Assembly (NCBI RefSeq): GCF_008831285.2
Contig: NC_045139.1
Span: 1,806,704 to 1,870,703 of the forward strand
DNA from: Nymphaea colorata
Taxonomy: Eukaryota; Streptophyta; Magnoliopsida; Nymphaeales; Nymphaeaceae
DNA: 64,000 nucleotides
Direction: 5' to 3'
Position 1 is the stretch's first letter, and every line of letters begins with the position of its first letter. The position numbers and the translations under genes were made by a program. The notes below the pieces were generated by a model. The model was not told the DNA's origin, made no database searches, and saw only the letters and a list, made by a program, of their open reading frames with translations. Shown in pieces: positions 25,350 to 36,464 of the stretch.

Positions 25350-25942
25350 TACCTTGGAGAACAGTGACAATTTTAACGGTGAATAGTGGCTGGTTTTTTC
25401 ATGTGCATGGCAAGGGGTTCATGACGAAAGGTACTTCACGTAGCAATCTTTGATTTTATATGAATGACAACTTTTAAACATGAAATTTTGTGAAAATCAA
25501 GTTTTATTGAACATGATTTTTTAACAAAATTTTAAAATCTGGCTTGTATTTGGGTGAAAAATTGTACATATGATGCAACAATGCTTTTCCGTTCCGGTAT
25601 ATGGCATGTAATGACCACAAAAGAAAGTGGTTGATCCCAAAACACTAGGTCACCACGAAAATGAGACTTTTAAATTTTTATTAAAACCATTTAAACCAAA
25701 TCTAAACATCCTAATGCACTTATAAAAACCAATTTAATATAAAACATGCTTTAATTTATGTTGTTTTTATGAAAACTGTTGATTTTTCTGCTTCCACAAT
25801 TGTATCATTATACGAGCCGTTCTTTTTTTTTTTTGTTATTATCCAGACATTATTAAACTAAAAAACGATTAAATTAATATGTGTTTCTCGTCAACTTATT
25901 ATTGAGATCGTATGTATAAGATTATATTTCACACGACTCGAT

Positions 25943-25945
<3 letters not shown>

Positions 25946-25991
<46 letters not shown>
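25946..25991. repeat. (TA)n microsatellite
   Basis: About 23 TA dinucleotides. Confidence 0.95.
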
Positions 25992-25995
<4 letters not shown>

Positions 25996-26465
25996 ATTCA
26001 ATGGTGACACTACTTAGCCATTTAACTAAGGTCGTTCGAACAATACTAAGAGAAAAACAATGAAAAAAAGTGATTAACATTTTTGTTGTATAGTATTAGT
26101 TTATACATTTTTCTTTTTGTTTTACTTTCATCTAAGGATTTGTTTCAAATCTAATGGCTGGGTAACTATGGACGGTCAAAATCATCATTGACCTACATTT
26201 TTTTCCTTATTTTTATGTCAGCCTTCCATGTACTTGAAATAAACAGCCTTGATTAAACGGCCAGGTTATTCGCCACCATCAGCAGTTTACGAGAGACCAG
26301 AAAAGAGGCTTGACGGAATCTACCAGTACTAGAAAATGAGGGGAAAAAGAAAAAAAAAAAAAAAAAAAAGACAGGACAATGATATCGATCGCGGCACATA
26401 TGTTCGAATCAAATGGTTTTTTCTCATATGCACATATCGCCCTGAACTAATGGTTTTTTCTTGAT

Positions 26466-27240
26466 CTGACTCAAATGTTCGAATCTTGGGTTTCGGACCT
26501 TGGTGGGTCCGGTTACCGTCTCCTATCTATCAAACACAAAACGTCCCCGAAGCTTCCAACATTTTCGTCTACTTTTACGACTTTTCTTTTTTCGGACAGC
26601 TGCGTTCATTTTTTTTTAAAAGAGTGCAAACGGCGGTCTTCTTTTTCGTTCATGATTAGAAATGTCAGTATATGCGATTTAAATTGGATATTCAATCGAA
26701 TTGATTTGAAAAATATCAGGCATAAAAAAAAAATATTTATTTAAGAAAATCAAATTGAATTCTAATTAATAAATGGCATCACATTCAAATTTAGATTTGA
26801 ATATGCATAATGTTCCCTCTCGCTTCGGCCAATTGGGGAGAGGCCGAGTTGGGTATCCCTTTGAGAGCGAACGAAGATCCTGTCCGGTTACATAGAAATA
26901 TTGTATCTTATGTGTTCATGATATGCTGGTCAGATCCGATTTTGGTTTTAAATAATGAGATTTGGATCCAAGTTTGAGTCGGGATCCAATTACATAAACA
27001 TAGCTCCAAGTTTATCACATGTTGCTGGAGTACCCAGGTTATCCTCATATGGAACTCAGCCACGTGGCACATGTCTAACCGGGGACAGCCGGCACGCATG
27101 CTTTGTGTTTCATGGGAGAAGAGAGCCTTTTATTTCTCAGGTCGAGTAGTCGAACGCCTCACATTCATTGGAACAGTCATTTGGACTAAATGGATCTTCA
27201 AATATTGGAAAATAAATTCAGTGGTTTTTAGAGCTTCATA
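26466..27240. repeat. Cluster repeat R, copy 1 (downstream of TNL-C)
   Basis: A block of about 780 bp, from CTGACTCAAATGTTCGAATC to GGTTTTTAGAGCTTCATAAA, recurs at 35087-35860 and 52991-53760. Internal landmarks are AATTGGGGAG, TGCTGGTCAGATCCGATTTT and CAGCCACGTGGCAC. The copies lie 3' of TNL-C, TNL-D and TNL-F, so they mark the segmental duplication unit. Weaker versions of part of it occur at 7425-7640, in intron 1 of TNL-A. No coding content is recognised. Confidence 0.85.
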
Positions 27241-27910
27241 AATTTAAAAATGGATATTACTAGATGTTTTAAGATCAAATTAAGTCGTGATGATTATTAA
27301 TCGAATTTATGAACACGTTCCGATTGATTGATGAGGTAAAAGAGGGGTTGCTCCAAACTATGGTACTTGGATCCAAACTTTAAATCAGAACCTTCGTTGA
27401 GGCCGAAACCTTCAACAAAAATTTCGTTCCGTGTGAAGAAGCAAGTTTCCTCTCTCCTGGCAAGCACTATTGTTGTTAGTGATATCTGCCACATTCCCCT
27501 GTCCAATATCATCCTTCAAAACTGCTTTAATTGTGAATGGCATCTGTATCTCACAAATCAAATTAAGTTGTGCAAGTAGAACGCAAAGAACAGATAACTA
27601 GATGTGATTTCCATAAAGCACTAAAATGATAGGGCATCCAAGTGAAAGCACATAGGCTGAATTATAGATTGGAGAAGAATTTCAAACAATCTCCCTGTCA
27701 GGAACGTCAAGTACATTTAAATTACCTTTAGATTCATCAAATTCCACGATCAGTTCCTTCTTCGAATTGCTTTGTTACTTTCTGCACGCACCTGTAAGCA
27801 AATCTCCCATGTGATGTAGTCGTTGATTAATTATGGTAGTATTTGCCACTTTTTCTTCACGCACCAAATCAGACTAATTAGTTGATATCATTTTGATCTA
27901 CTTGCCATTC

Positions 27911-30900
27911 TCAATGCAGGAGAAGCAAGTCTTCGCTCAGTTCATCTGGCATGTGTTCCAGTCTCCTACATCCTCTTACAGACATCAATTCTAGCTTTCG
28001 TAACGAAGCTATTGAACTTGGTAGCTCCCCGATATTAGTGCCATCAAGGAGAAGCTCAGTCAGGTTTTCTAAATCTCCAATCGAAAATGGCAATCTCTTG
28101 AGACGCCGGCAAGAACCAAGATGTAATATCTTCAGCTTCGTCAGCCGTCCCACCGACTCTGGCAATTCTACCAATGATGTTTCTTGCAAGAGAAGCTCGG
28201 TGAGTGATTTAAGATCTCCGATGCGATCAGGTAAAACTTGGACTCTGTTACAATGTGATAGGTTTAGGTGCCGGAGTTTTGTCAGTGATCCTATAGTGCG
28301 AGGCAGTTCTGTGATTAATGGGCAGTTTGAGAGCGAAAGCTCTTCCAGAAGGCATAAGTCTGCAATCCATCCTGGTACTTTTGCTAGCAGTTGGCAGTCA
28401 TCGAAATTCAGTACGCGAAGATTTTTTTGGAGAGAAATGGAGACCGGCAACTCCTGTATCCTTGATCTTGAAAGATCAAGCTTTTTTAAATGGCGTTCAT
28501 CATCGATGCAACAGTGGGGTAGGTCCCACGTGGGAGGCGCGCACCATACCACGCCCGATGGTAGGCCTGGGCGCCCGGCTGAGACGCCACCGGGTACCAG
28601 GGGGACTATGTGACATGGCTGAGGGGGGCAAGGGGGAAGAAGGAGAGGCTGAGGGGAGGGAGGGGGAAGAAGGAGAGGCGGAGGAGGTGAAGGGGAGGGG
28701 GGGAAGGGGGAAGAAGGAGGGGCGGAGGAGGGTGGAGGGGGAAGATGGGGGACGGCCGATAGGTCACAGTCTTCCGCCTCTCCTTCTTCCTCCTTTCCCC
28801 GCTCCGCCTCTCCTAGGCCTGGGCGCCGGGCTGAGACGCCACCGGGTACGAGGGGGACTATGTGAAATGGCTGAGGGGGGCAAGGGGGAAGAAGGAGAGG
28901 CGGAGGGGAGGGAGGGGGAAGAAGGAGAGGCGGAGGAGGTGGAGGGGAGGGGGGGAAGGGGGAAGAAGGAGGGGCGGAGGAGGGTGGAGGGGGAAGATGG
29001 GGGACGGCCGATAGGTCACAGTCCTCCGCCTCTCCTTCTTCCTCCTTTCCCCGCTCCGCCTCTCCTTCCTCCTCCACATCCTCCGCCGGCTTCTCCCCAC
29101 CCGGCCACATCCCATAGTTCGCCTGGAATGGGGTATCTGCAGTCCAATAGGATTGGCATCGGGCGGGGCCAGGACCCGGGATATCGGGCCGAGACGTTGG
29201 GGCCCCGGTTTCGGTCATGGCTGGCCAACCCGACCTGGGCCCATGCCCATCCTCCAATGCTAGCCCGTGAGATGCGCACCATCCATTGAGGACCTCTATA
29301 GGATACATGGAGCACCTTCTGAGGAACTTGAGCACTTGTTTCAAATTATGGGAGACAATACGCTTAAGCATTTTCACTGTACCTAATTTAAACGGAGTAT
29401 GCTGTGATACAGGCGGAGCCATTCTACGGTCACTGTAGATGTCGGAAACGCTATGACCTGTTCGAAGCTCATCCATTGAAGCTGATGCTTTCGAGATGGT
29501 GCAATTGGAGAGGTCAAGTTCCTTGAGAGATGCCAGTTGATCGATGCAGTCCGGCAGTCTTTCCAAGCCAATGCAGTTCGCAAGGTACAGCTGTTCGAGT
29601 GAAGTCAATCGTGATATACAGTCAGGCAGCTCCTTCAACTTTCCACAGCTTCTCATGCTCAATACGATCAACATCTTGAGATTTGCTATGGATTCATGCA
29701 CCTTAACCAAATTATCACAGCGATCCAGCACCAATTTCTCCAACTTAGGGAACGCAGATAGATCAGGAGTAACGGTTAACTCATTGCAGGCAGTCAGATC
29801 AAGAAATTTCAGCTTACCAAAGACTGTTCCATTTTCTTTTCTTTGTTTCATAAGGTTTGGTTGCTCGCCAAAATCCTGACATAAACGAGAGAGAGCGAGT
29901 GAGTGAGAAAGGGTTATCGTCATTTATCTTCTGCAACGCCAGCAGTGGCATATGAAACAAATCTAAATGGATTAATCTACTTAATAGGGAACTGACCTTG
30001 TTGCCCGAAGGCCATTCCGGCTTCTTTCGAAGTTGAATAATGTTGCTATATGACAGATCCAGAGCAGCAACTTCCTTCAAATCAAAATCAGGTGGGAGGA
30101 ATTCCAGGGGGCACCCTTGCCATTGGAGCCACTTGATACGTTTAGGCATGCTTCTGTATCCACCCTTTAATTTCACATTGTTGATCATAAGCAATCTAAG
30201 TTTGTTCATCGAGGCAAAGCCGCCAGCTTCCACAGGTCTGATCTCCTCGTCACTATCATCGTCATTATCACTGTGGTCGTTATCGTTTGCTCCACGCGGT
30301 GCCATATTGTTTCCATCCTTCTGCATGGTAAGGCTGATTCCTTCTATTTTACTTTCACTTGTTCCCTTGTAACCCAACAAAAAATTTTCAGAATGCATAA
30401 AGTAGAGGGAGAGAGAGACAGGGGGGAGGATCTACTTCTACAGGAGCACACCACAGTTTCTAAGACCACTAATTTCTTGCTACCTAGAGAAGGAACTCGT
30501 TTAAAAACTTCTGAGTTAACAGTATTATTTAAAGTTTTTAATTGCTTGTTTGAGTAAGATCACAATCTTCAAATGTCTTTTAAAAGAGGGGAAACAGATT
30601 AAACGGAAAAAACTACGACACATTAACAAAAGGCCATATGAGATCTTCAGAGTTTTTATCGCGTTTTAATTTCCGCGTTCCTTTCCCCTTTTCATAGAAA
30701 CAAATTACTTTCAAAATAGTTCGATTTATTTTAGGGTAGTAACCTACAATTAGATGATATTTTGGATTTTTTATGAATGTCTTAAGAAAATTAGTAAAAA
30801 ACTCAGTCTTTTTTATATTATTAGCTTTTTATTTTTCTAACACTTTCTAGTTTTTGGATTCCTAATTTTTTTTCTGAAAAAGAAAAAAAAAGAACTCGAT

Positions 30901-33326
30901 AATACTTGATCGTGAATAACCTCCCTTATAAAACCCAAAACTGTGTTTGTGACAATACAAACCAAGAAGGTACTAGTGTTACCTTTTGCTGCTCTAGCAC
31001 ATTTATTATATCTTCTTTGTCCCACAGCCTACTCTGTGTTTCTGGCCCTGTTCCAAGTTCTTTAACAATACGCATGCCCATTTCTCGCAGCATGTTATGC
31101 AGCTCCAATTTGCCATCAATGATTTCTATGAGAGATTTGTCGATGAGAGCGTCAATCGAAAGTCTGGAAGAGAAGCCGCAACCATCCCATATATAAATTG
31201 CAGTTTCTTCATCAATTCCACCGAAGAAGCACGCAACATCAAGGAAGATGGATCTCTCATCACTGCTATTCAAATCGTCGTAGCTTACCCTTAGCGTCCT
31301 ATAAATCTCGTCATCGCGAAGTTCGCTGACTCCGCTCCAGCGCTTCATTATTTCATCCCAATGCTTTGTGTCTCTCTTCTTATACAGAGTCGATGCGACT
31401 GTTTTAATAGCCAATGGTAAACCATCGAGAACCTTAACAATTTTCAGGGATAGTGCCCTGTACCCGTCGATCGGAGAGTTTTTTCTAAAAGCATACCGAC
31501 TGAAGAGTTCGAGAGATTCATCTTCATTTAATGTTTTTGGTCCGTAGTTCTCATGTGATTGTTCCCAGCCATCCAGACCATTAAGCAGTCCCTCATTCCT
31601 CGTAGTGATGATGACTCTACTGCCTGGATGGAACCATTCCTGTTTTCCAACTAGTGCTTCAACTTGTTCTACTTTATTAACATCATCAAGAACGATCAAG
31701 ACTCTCTTATTCTTCAAAATTCTCTGAATCATGCAAGTTCCTTCACTGGTATTGGATATTGTGATGTGTTCTTTGAAAATATGAAGCATCAATTGACTCT
31801 GTAACTTGACGAGTCCATCTAGTTCGAGGTATTTTTTCCTGATATCACTTATAAAGCCATGGAATTCAAATAGTCTGTAAATTTTGTTGTAGATGGCCTT
31901 TGCAACTGTTGTCTTGCCGAGTCCTCCCATTCCATGGATTCCCACCATTCTTGCATCTTTAGAGTTGATGTCCAATATCTTGATGACATCATTTGCTCGT
32001 GACTTGATTCCAACGAGCTGTTCATCGGCATGTTGCGGTCGATTCTTTAATTCTTCTACAACTCTCCGAACAATCATTTCAATAAGCGGTGCCTCGTGTC
32101 TTCACAAATTGTGATGGAAGAAAACAAGAAGAAAGATGAGAGGTTTTGGTGCGCCAGATTGATTTCAACTAATTGATTAAGAACATAACTGTTTGCAGTT
32201 ACATCCACCAGAAAATCTATTAGCGAATGCAGATCTAGTATGTTCTCTGCTAAGTCCATGTCCAAGTAATGATAACCCTTTGATATCAAATAAAAATTCT
32301 TCTTAATTACAACCAAACTTCTTACCTGAGCCCAAACCTGAATCTAATTATGTGGAACATCTGCCCACTGGTTTCAGATCCATTTGTGGACTCCACTGGT
32401 GAACATACGCACACGCACACGCACACGCACACGCACACGCACGCGGTTTCTACAAAGTTGATGGATTTGAAAAAACAAAAAGGACACTCCCCACGGGGGG
32501 GTGGGGGGAAAAAGCGTCAAAGGGCATGTAGATGATAGATCCCACCAGTGTTCAGTAGTGTTTCATGGGAGAAGAGGGCGCCCGATTTCTACGGTCAAGT
32601 AGTTGAACTCCTCTTACTCATTCGAATATCCATTTGGTTAAGATGGAATTCAGAGCAGTTGAAACTTGAGTTTATGGTTTTACGTTTTTCATAAATGTAA
32701 ATATTAGTAGACCTTTTAAGAACATTTAAACAAATTTAAAAAATGTTTTGAAGCAAAGGTCGTTCCAAGGAAACCGATCATGGTAATCATGAACTCGTTA
32801 TGAACTTTGAAATGGCTACAAACTTGAAGAGGAATAAGGGAGGGTTCATGCATACGCACCCATCTGCTACTTTCTCACTTTCGTAGCCAGAAAAGCCTGC
32901 TGCTATACTCAACGCCTTCCTCCATTTCTTCACCGTTTCCTCCTCCACCTTATCGTCTTCCTCATACTTCTGGAAAGCGGCTTCAAACGGTCCCGTCTGG
33001 TTTCGCACATGGGTGGGCTCAGTTCTGTAGAAAACAGGAAGTATCAACCTCCCGCGTTCTCCTTCAACAGCTACCTTTACGATTCTCTGGATCTCCAGAA
33101 GACACCATTTGGAGTCGGCATAGTTGCCGGAGAAAATGGGTATGAAGATCTCCGACCTCTCTATCACCCCAAACAGCTCGCTGATCTCCTTGCCCCTCTC
33201 CAACCCTTCGCTGTCCCGAAATACTGTGGCAACGCGCTTCAGTGAGTGGTAAAGATGGTCGGTGAATGTCTTGCGCGTGTCCATTCCCCGAAAGCTGAGG
33301 AAGACATCGTACTCGGAGGAAGACAT
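27911..33326 (-). CDS. TNL-C: TIR-NB-ARC-LRR protein with a proline/glutamate-rich insertion inside the LRR
   Basis: Model: complement(27911..29875, 29997..30365, 30983..32099, 32860..33326), about 1305 residues, in frame, all introns GT-AG. The start at 33326 (MSSSEYDVF) lies 65 bp downstream of a TATA box; the ATG at 33371 would be too close to it. TIR: residues about 6-150, SFRGMDTRKTFTDHLY, SKWCLLE (catalytic-position Glu). NB-ARC: P-loop GMGGLGKTT near 212, VLIVLDDV near 289, GSRVIITTR near 315, GLPLAI near 382, and MHD replaced by LHN near 489. LRR: from about 535. It is interrupted at about 850-1105 by GC-rich DNA encoding Pro-rich and Glu-rich tracts, then resumes (HLKKLDLSRSRIQELP) to the stop. 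The stop is 12 codons earlier than in TNL-F (CAT TGA versus CAT GGA). The insertion keeps frame, so the gene could still be expressed, but LRR folding is uncertain. TNL-C is the closest paralog of TNL-D. Confidence 0.85.
28513..29283 (-). repeat. GC-rich insertion in the LRR exon of TNL-C with two in-frame 252-bp repeats
   Basis: Relative to TNL-F, the island between LRR blocks is replaced by about 770 bp. Two units of 252 bp (28562-28813 and 28814-29065) differ at a few positions. Each encodes 84 residues: a Glu-rich part (ERGKEEEGEAEDCD), then long Pro/Leu/Ser runs, then IVPLVPGGVSA. The plus strand is strongly purine-rich (GGGGGAAGAAGGAG motifs). Short GCACCAT motifs lie near both ends (28547 and 29277). 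No inverted termini or clear target duplication could be fixed. Confidence 0.85.
32407..32444. repeat. (ACGCAC)n hexamer microsatellite in intron 1 of TNL-C
   Basis: About six ACGCAC units. The same place in intron 1 of TNL-D (39944-39957) has only about two. This is a length change since the C/D duplication. Confidence 0.85.
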
Positions 33327-33390
33327 CGAGTGGTAAAGACGTTTGGTTATGTGAATCACACTTACGCACAAAGAACCAGTTTCGGTCTCA

Positions 33391-33398
33391 TTTTATAA
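33391..33398 (-). promoter_or_regulatory. TATA box of TNL-C
   Basis: The minus strand reads TTATAAAA, 65 bp upstream of the chosen ATG at 33326. The same motif sits 63 bp upstream of the equivalent ATG of TNL-E, so the position is conserved. It implies a short 5' leader of about 30-40 nucleotides and supports the MSSSEYDVF start. Confidence 0.55.
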
Positions 33399-33566
33399 CG
33401 TAAAGGTACTCCAGATCTCCGTTGCTTAACCTTCCCTCCACTTAATACCTCAAATTTTAAAATGAAAAGGCCCAGGATATTCAAAACTTCAAATATTCCT
33501 AGATTCTCACCAAACCACAGCCTATGGCGCGTGGATTTCTAGAGTTACTCGCTGAATTTCGTTGAC

Positions 33567-34022
33567 TTAATTGGGGAAGTCTTTCTTACTAGTTGCAACC
33601 AACTTCTTTTATATTGATAACATTGATAACAGAAGAATCAAAGATGAATATTATTCAAGAGAAAAAAAGGAAGCAAAAAAATAACTAAGTCAAATGCATT
33701 CTTTTTGTATATATGCAAAAGTAACACAGTTTTGGATATGTTTCGACGATCCTGAAAACTGAATTTGTCAAAACAGAGTTTCTAAACAAGGTCGTTAAAC
33801 AACCCCCCTCGTTTTTTATGCCAAAACGACGTTTTGGGCACCAAGGTCTTACTGCTGTGGGACTACTGGAAAACGTTTGAGGAACCATAATGGTGGAAGC
33901 AGCTGTTCACCGAATGATTGAGAGGCCCATGACGGAATATTAATGAGGACTAGCCTTAAAGGCGTGCAAGATTGAGGCGACAATCGAGATCTCTCCTGCG
34001 TAATCCTGCAGGGGAATCACAT
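33567..34022. repeat. TNL 5'-flank repeat, copy 1
   Basis: This block upstream of TNL-C recurs at 34385-34815 and upstream of TNL-E at 50565-51065. Landmarks are GGAAGTCTTTCTTACTAGTTG, CTGAATTTGTCAAAAC, GATTGAGAGGCCCA and CAATCGAGATCTC. Part of it is also upstream of TNL-F (about 58755-58870). It belongs to the duplicated TNL unit and may contain promoter-distal sequence. Confidence 0.75.
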
Positions 34023-34384
34023 AGGGAGTCTGAATCACTAGCAACTCTGTTACATGGGTGCGAGTACGATGTGAATATGGGTATAAACACGTTAATTTTG
34101 GATACACGGATACACTCTTACAATCACGTAAGAAAGTTTGTTTTATCAGAAAACTGCTGAGTATTTGAAATAATTGTTCATGAAAATAATTGGATGCATC
34201 ACAAAAAAAATGATAAAATAAAAAAAACATTAAATTAATAATTTATTTTTAGCGTGTCCCACCCGTGTCCCCGTATCCAAATATGCCTAACGTGTGCTAA
34301 ACCACGTATCCGTGTGACATATCCGTGTGAGTGATATAGCTAGCAACCATGTTAAACTTCTCTGTTGCTCCCCTCCTAATATCT

Positions 34385-34815
34385 CATCTTTCTTACTAGT
34401 TGACTGTTCTCCAACCAACTTCTTTTTATATTGATTGCAGAAGAACCAAAAATGAATATTATTCAAGAAGAAAAAAGGATTAAAAAAAAACTAAGTCAGA
34501 TCCATTCTTTTTGAATATATGCAAAGGTATATAACACTGAAAGTGTGTTAGGAACACACCCACAGTTTGGGGGATGTTTGGACGACCTTGGAAACTGAAT
34601 TTATCAAAATCGAGTTTCTACGCTCCCCAACGTGCCAACGTCTACTGCTGTGGGACAACTGGAAGACGTTGGAGGAACAATAACGATGGAAGCAGCAGTT
34701 CACCGAATGATTGAGAGGCCCACGAAGGAATATTAATTGGTAATCATGCTAGCCTTAAAGATGTGCATGGAGAATGGCAACAATCGAGATCTCCGTGAAG
34801 TAATCCGTGAATACC
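34385..34815. repeat. TNL 5'-flank repeat, copy 2
   Basis: A second, diverged copy of the block at 33567-34022, in the same orientation. Two copies in a row between TNL-C and the 3' side of TNL-D suggest a duplication boundary or loss of an intervening gene. Confidence 0.7.
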
Positions 34816-35086
34816 CTTCGAAACTCGTTTTCTTTCGGAGATCAATCCTTAAGCAGAGAACCGGGATGGAGATCAATCCGAAGAAGAACAAGAGACGAAG
34901 ACAACGAAAGGAAAGGAAAAATGATCAGAACTCAAGGAAGCGGAGGACTTGGCGGGAAGTAACGCGGAACTCGACGGATGCCGGCGTTCGAGGGCCGGGA
35001 ACTATTTGTCCAGTTAAACGGGTCGGGTCAGTACATAAGTTCGGGTAATGGTGGTTCAAACTTTTTTTCTTGATCTGACTCAAATG

Positions 35087-35860
35087 TTCGAATCTTGGGT
35101 TTCGGATCTTTGTGGGTCCTTTTACCGTCTCCTATCTATCAAACACAAAACGTCCTCGAAGCTTCCAACATTTTCGTCTACTTCTACGACTTTCCTTTTT
35201 CCGGACAGCTGCGTTCATTTTTTCTAAAAAGTGCAAACGGCGGTCTTCTTCTTACTTCATGATTAGAAATGTCAGTATATGCGATTTAAATTGGATATAA
35301 AATCGAATTGATTTGAAAAAATCAGGTATAAAAAAAAAAATTAATACCTAATTAAGAAATCAAATTGAATTCAAATTAATAAATGGCATCACATTCAAAT
35401 TTAGATTTGAATATGCATAATGTTCTCTCTCGTTTCGGCCAATTGGGGAGGGACCGAGTCGGGTAACCCTTTGAGAAACAATGAAGATCCTGTCCGGTTA
35501 CATATAAATATTATATATTATGTGTTCATGGTATGCTGGTCAAATCCGATTTTGGTTTTAAATAATGAAATTTGGATCCAGGTTTGAGTCGGGATCCAAT
35601 TACGTAAACATAGCTCCAATTTTATCAGATGTTGCTGGAGTACCCAGGTATCCTCATATGGAACTCAGCCACGTGGCACATGTTCAACCGGATACAGCCG
35701 GCACGCATGCTTTGTGCTTCGTGGGAGAAAAGGCATTTTATTTCTCAGGTCGAGAACTGGAACTCCTCACATTCATTGGAATAGTCATTTGCACTAAATG
35801 GATCTTCAAATATTGGAAAATAAATTCAGTGGTTTTTAGAGTTTCGTAAATTTAAAAATT
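35087..35860. repeat. Cluster repeat R, copy 2 (downstream of TNL-D)
   Basis: Same block as 26466-27240, with small indels. It is followed at 35915-36450 by sequence shared with the 3' sides of TNL-C and TNL-E, such as TTTTCCGTGTTTGTG and TATATCATCCTTCAAAACTG. Confidence 0.85.
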
Positions 35861-36464
35861 GATATTACCAGATGTTTTAAGATCAAATTAAGTCGTGATG
35901 ATTATTTTCTAAAGTATGTTTTCCGTGTTTGTGTTCGATTTTGGCGATACCAATCATTAGCAGTTAATTAAAAAATGACATATATACTGTCAATTTTGAT
36001 TAACAAGACTATAAAGCACTATTGTCGTAAGGATGTCTGCCACCTTCCCCCTGTCCTATATCATCCTTCAAAACTGCTTTAATTCTGAATGTCATCTGTA
36101 TCTCACAAAACAAACCAAGTTGTGCAAGTAGAACGCAAAAAACAGATAACTAGATGTGATTTCCATAAAGCCCTGAAATGATAGGACATCCAAGTGAAAG
36201 CACATAGGCTGAATTATAGATTGGACAAGAATTTCAAACAATATCCCTGTCAGGAACGAATCAAGTACATTTTAGTTACGTTTAGATTCACCAAATTCCA
36301 AGATCAGTTCCTGCTTAGAATTGCCTTGTTGCTTTCCGCACGCACGTGTAAGCAAATCTCCCATCTGATGTAGTCGTTGATTAATTATGGTAGTACTTCC
36401 CACTTTTTCTTCACGCATCAAATCAGACTAATTAGTTGATATCATTTTGATCTACTTGCCATTC

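Noticed and set aside
28318-29289. 323-codon plus-strand frame rich in Gly, Glu and Arg
   Set aside because: It is antisense to the LRR exon and the GC-rich insertion of TNL-C, and the minus frame is continuous with real LRR on both sides.
32407-32444. Short regularly spaced repeats as a CRISPR-like array
   Set aside because: A simple hexamer microsatellite in an intron of a plant gene, with no spacers.
33324-33371. Longer TNL starts (33371 in C, 50475 in E, 58634 in F, 19171 in B)
   Set aside because: In C the ATG is only about 20 bp from the TATA box and in E it is upstream of the TATA box. The added leaders are not conserved between paralogs, whereas MSS(S/F)EYDVF is.
34050-34340. Element with GTGTCC/GGACAC-like words, similar to patches at 44700 and 52720
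   Set aside because: Weak resemblance only; boundaries and duplication could not be set.
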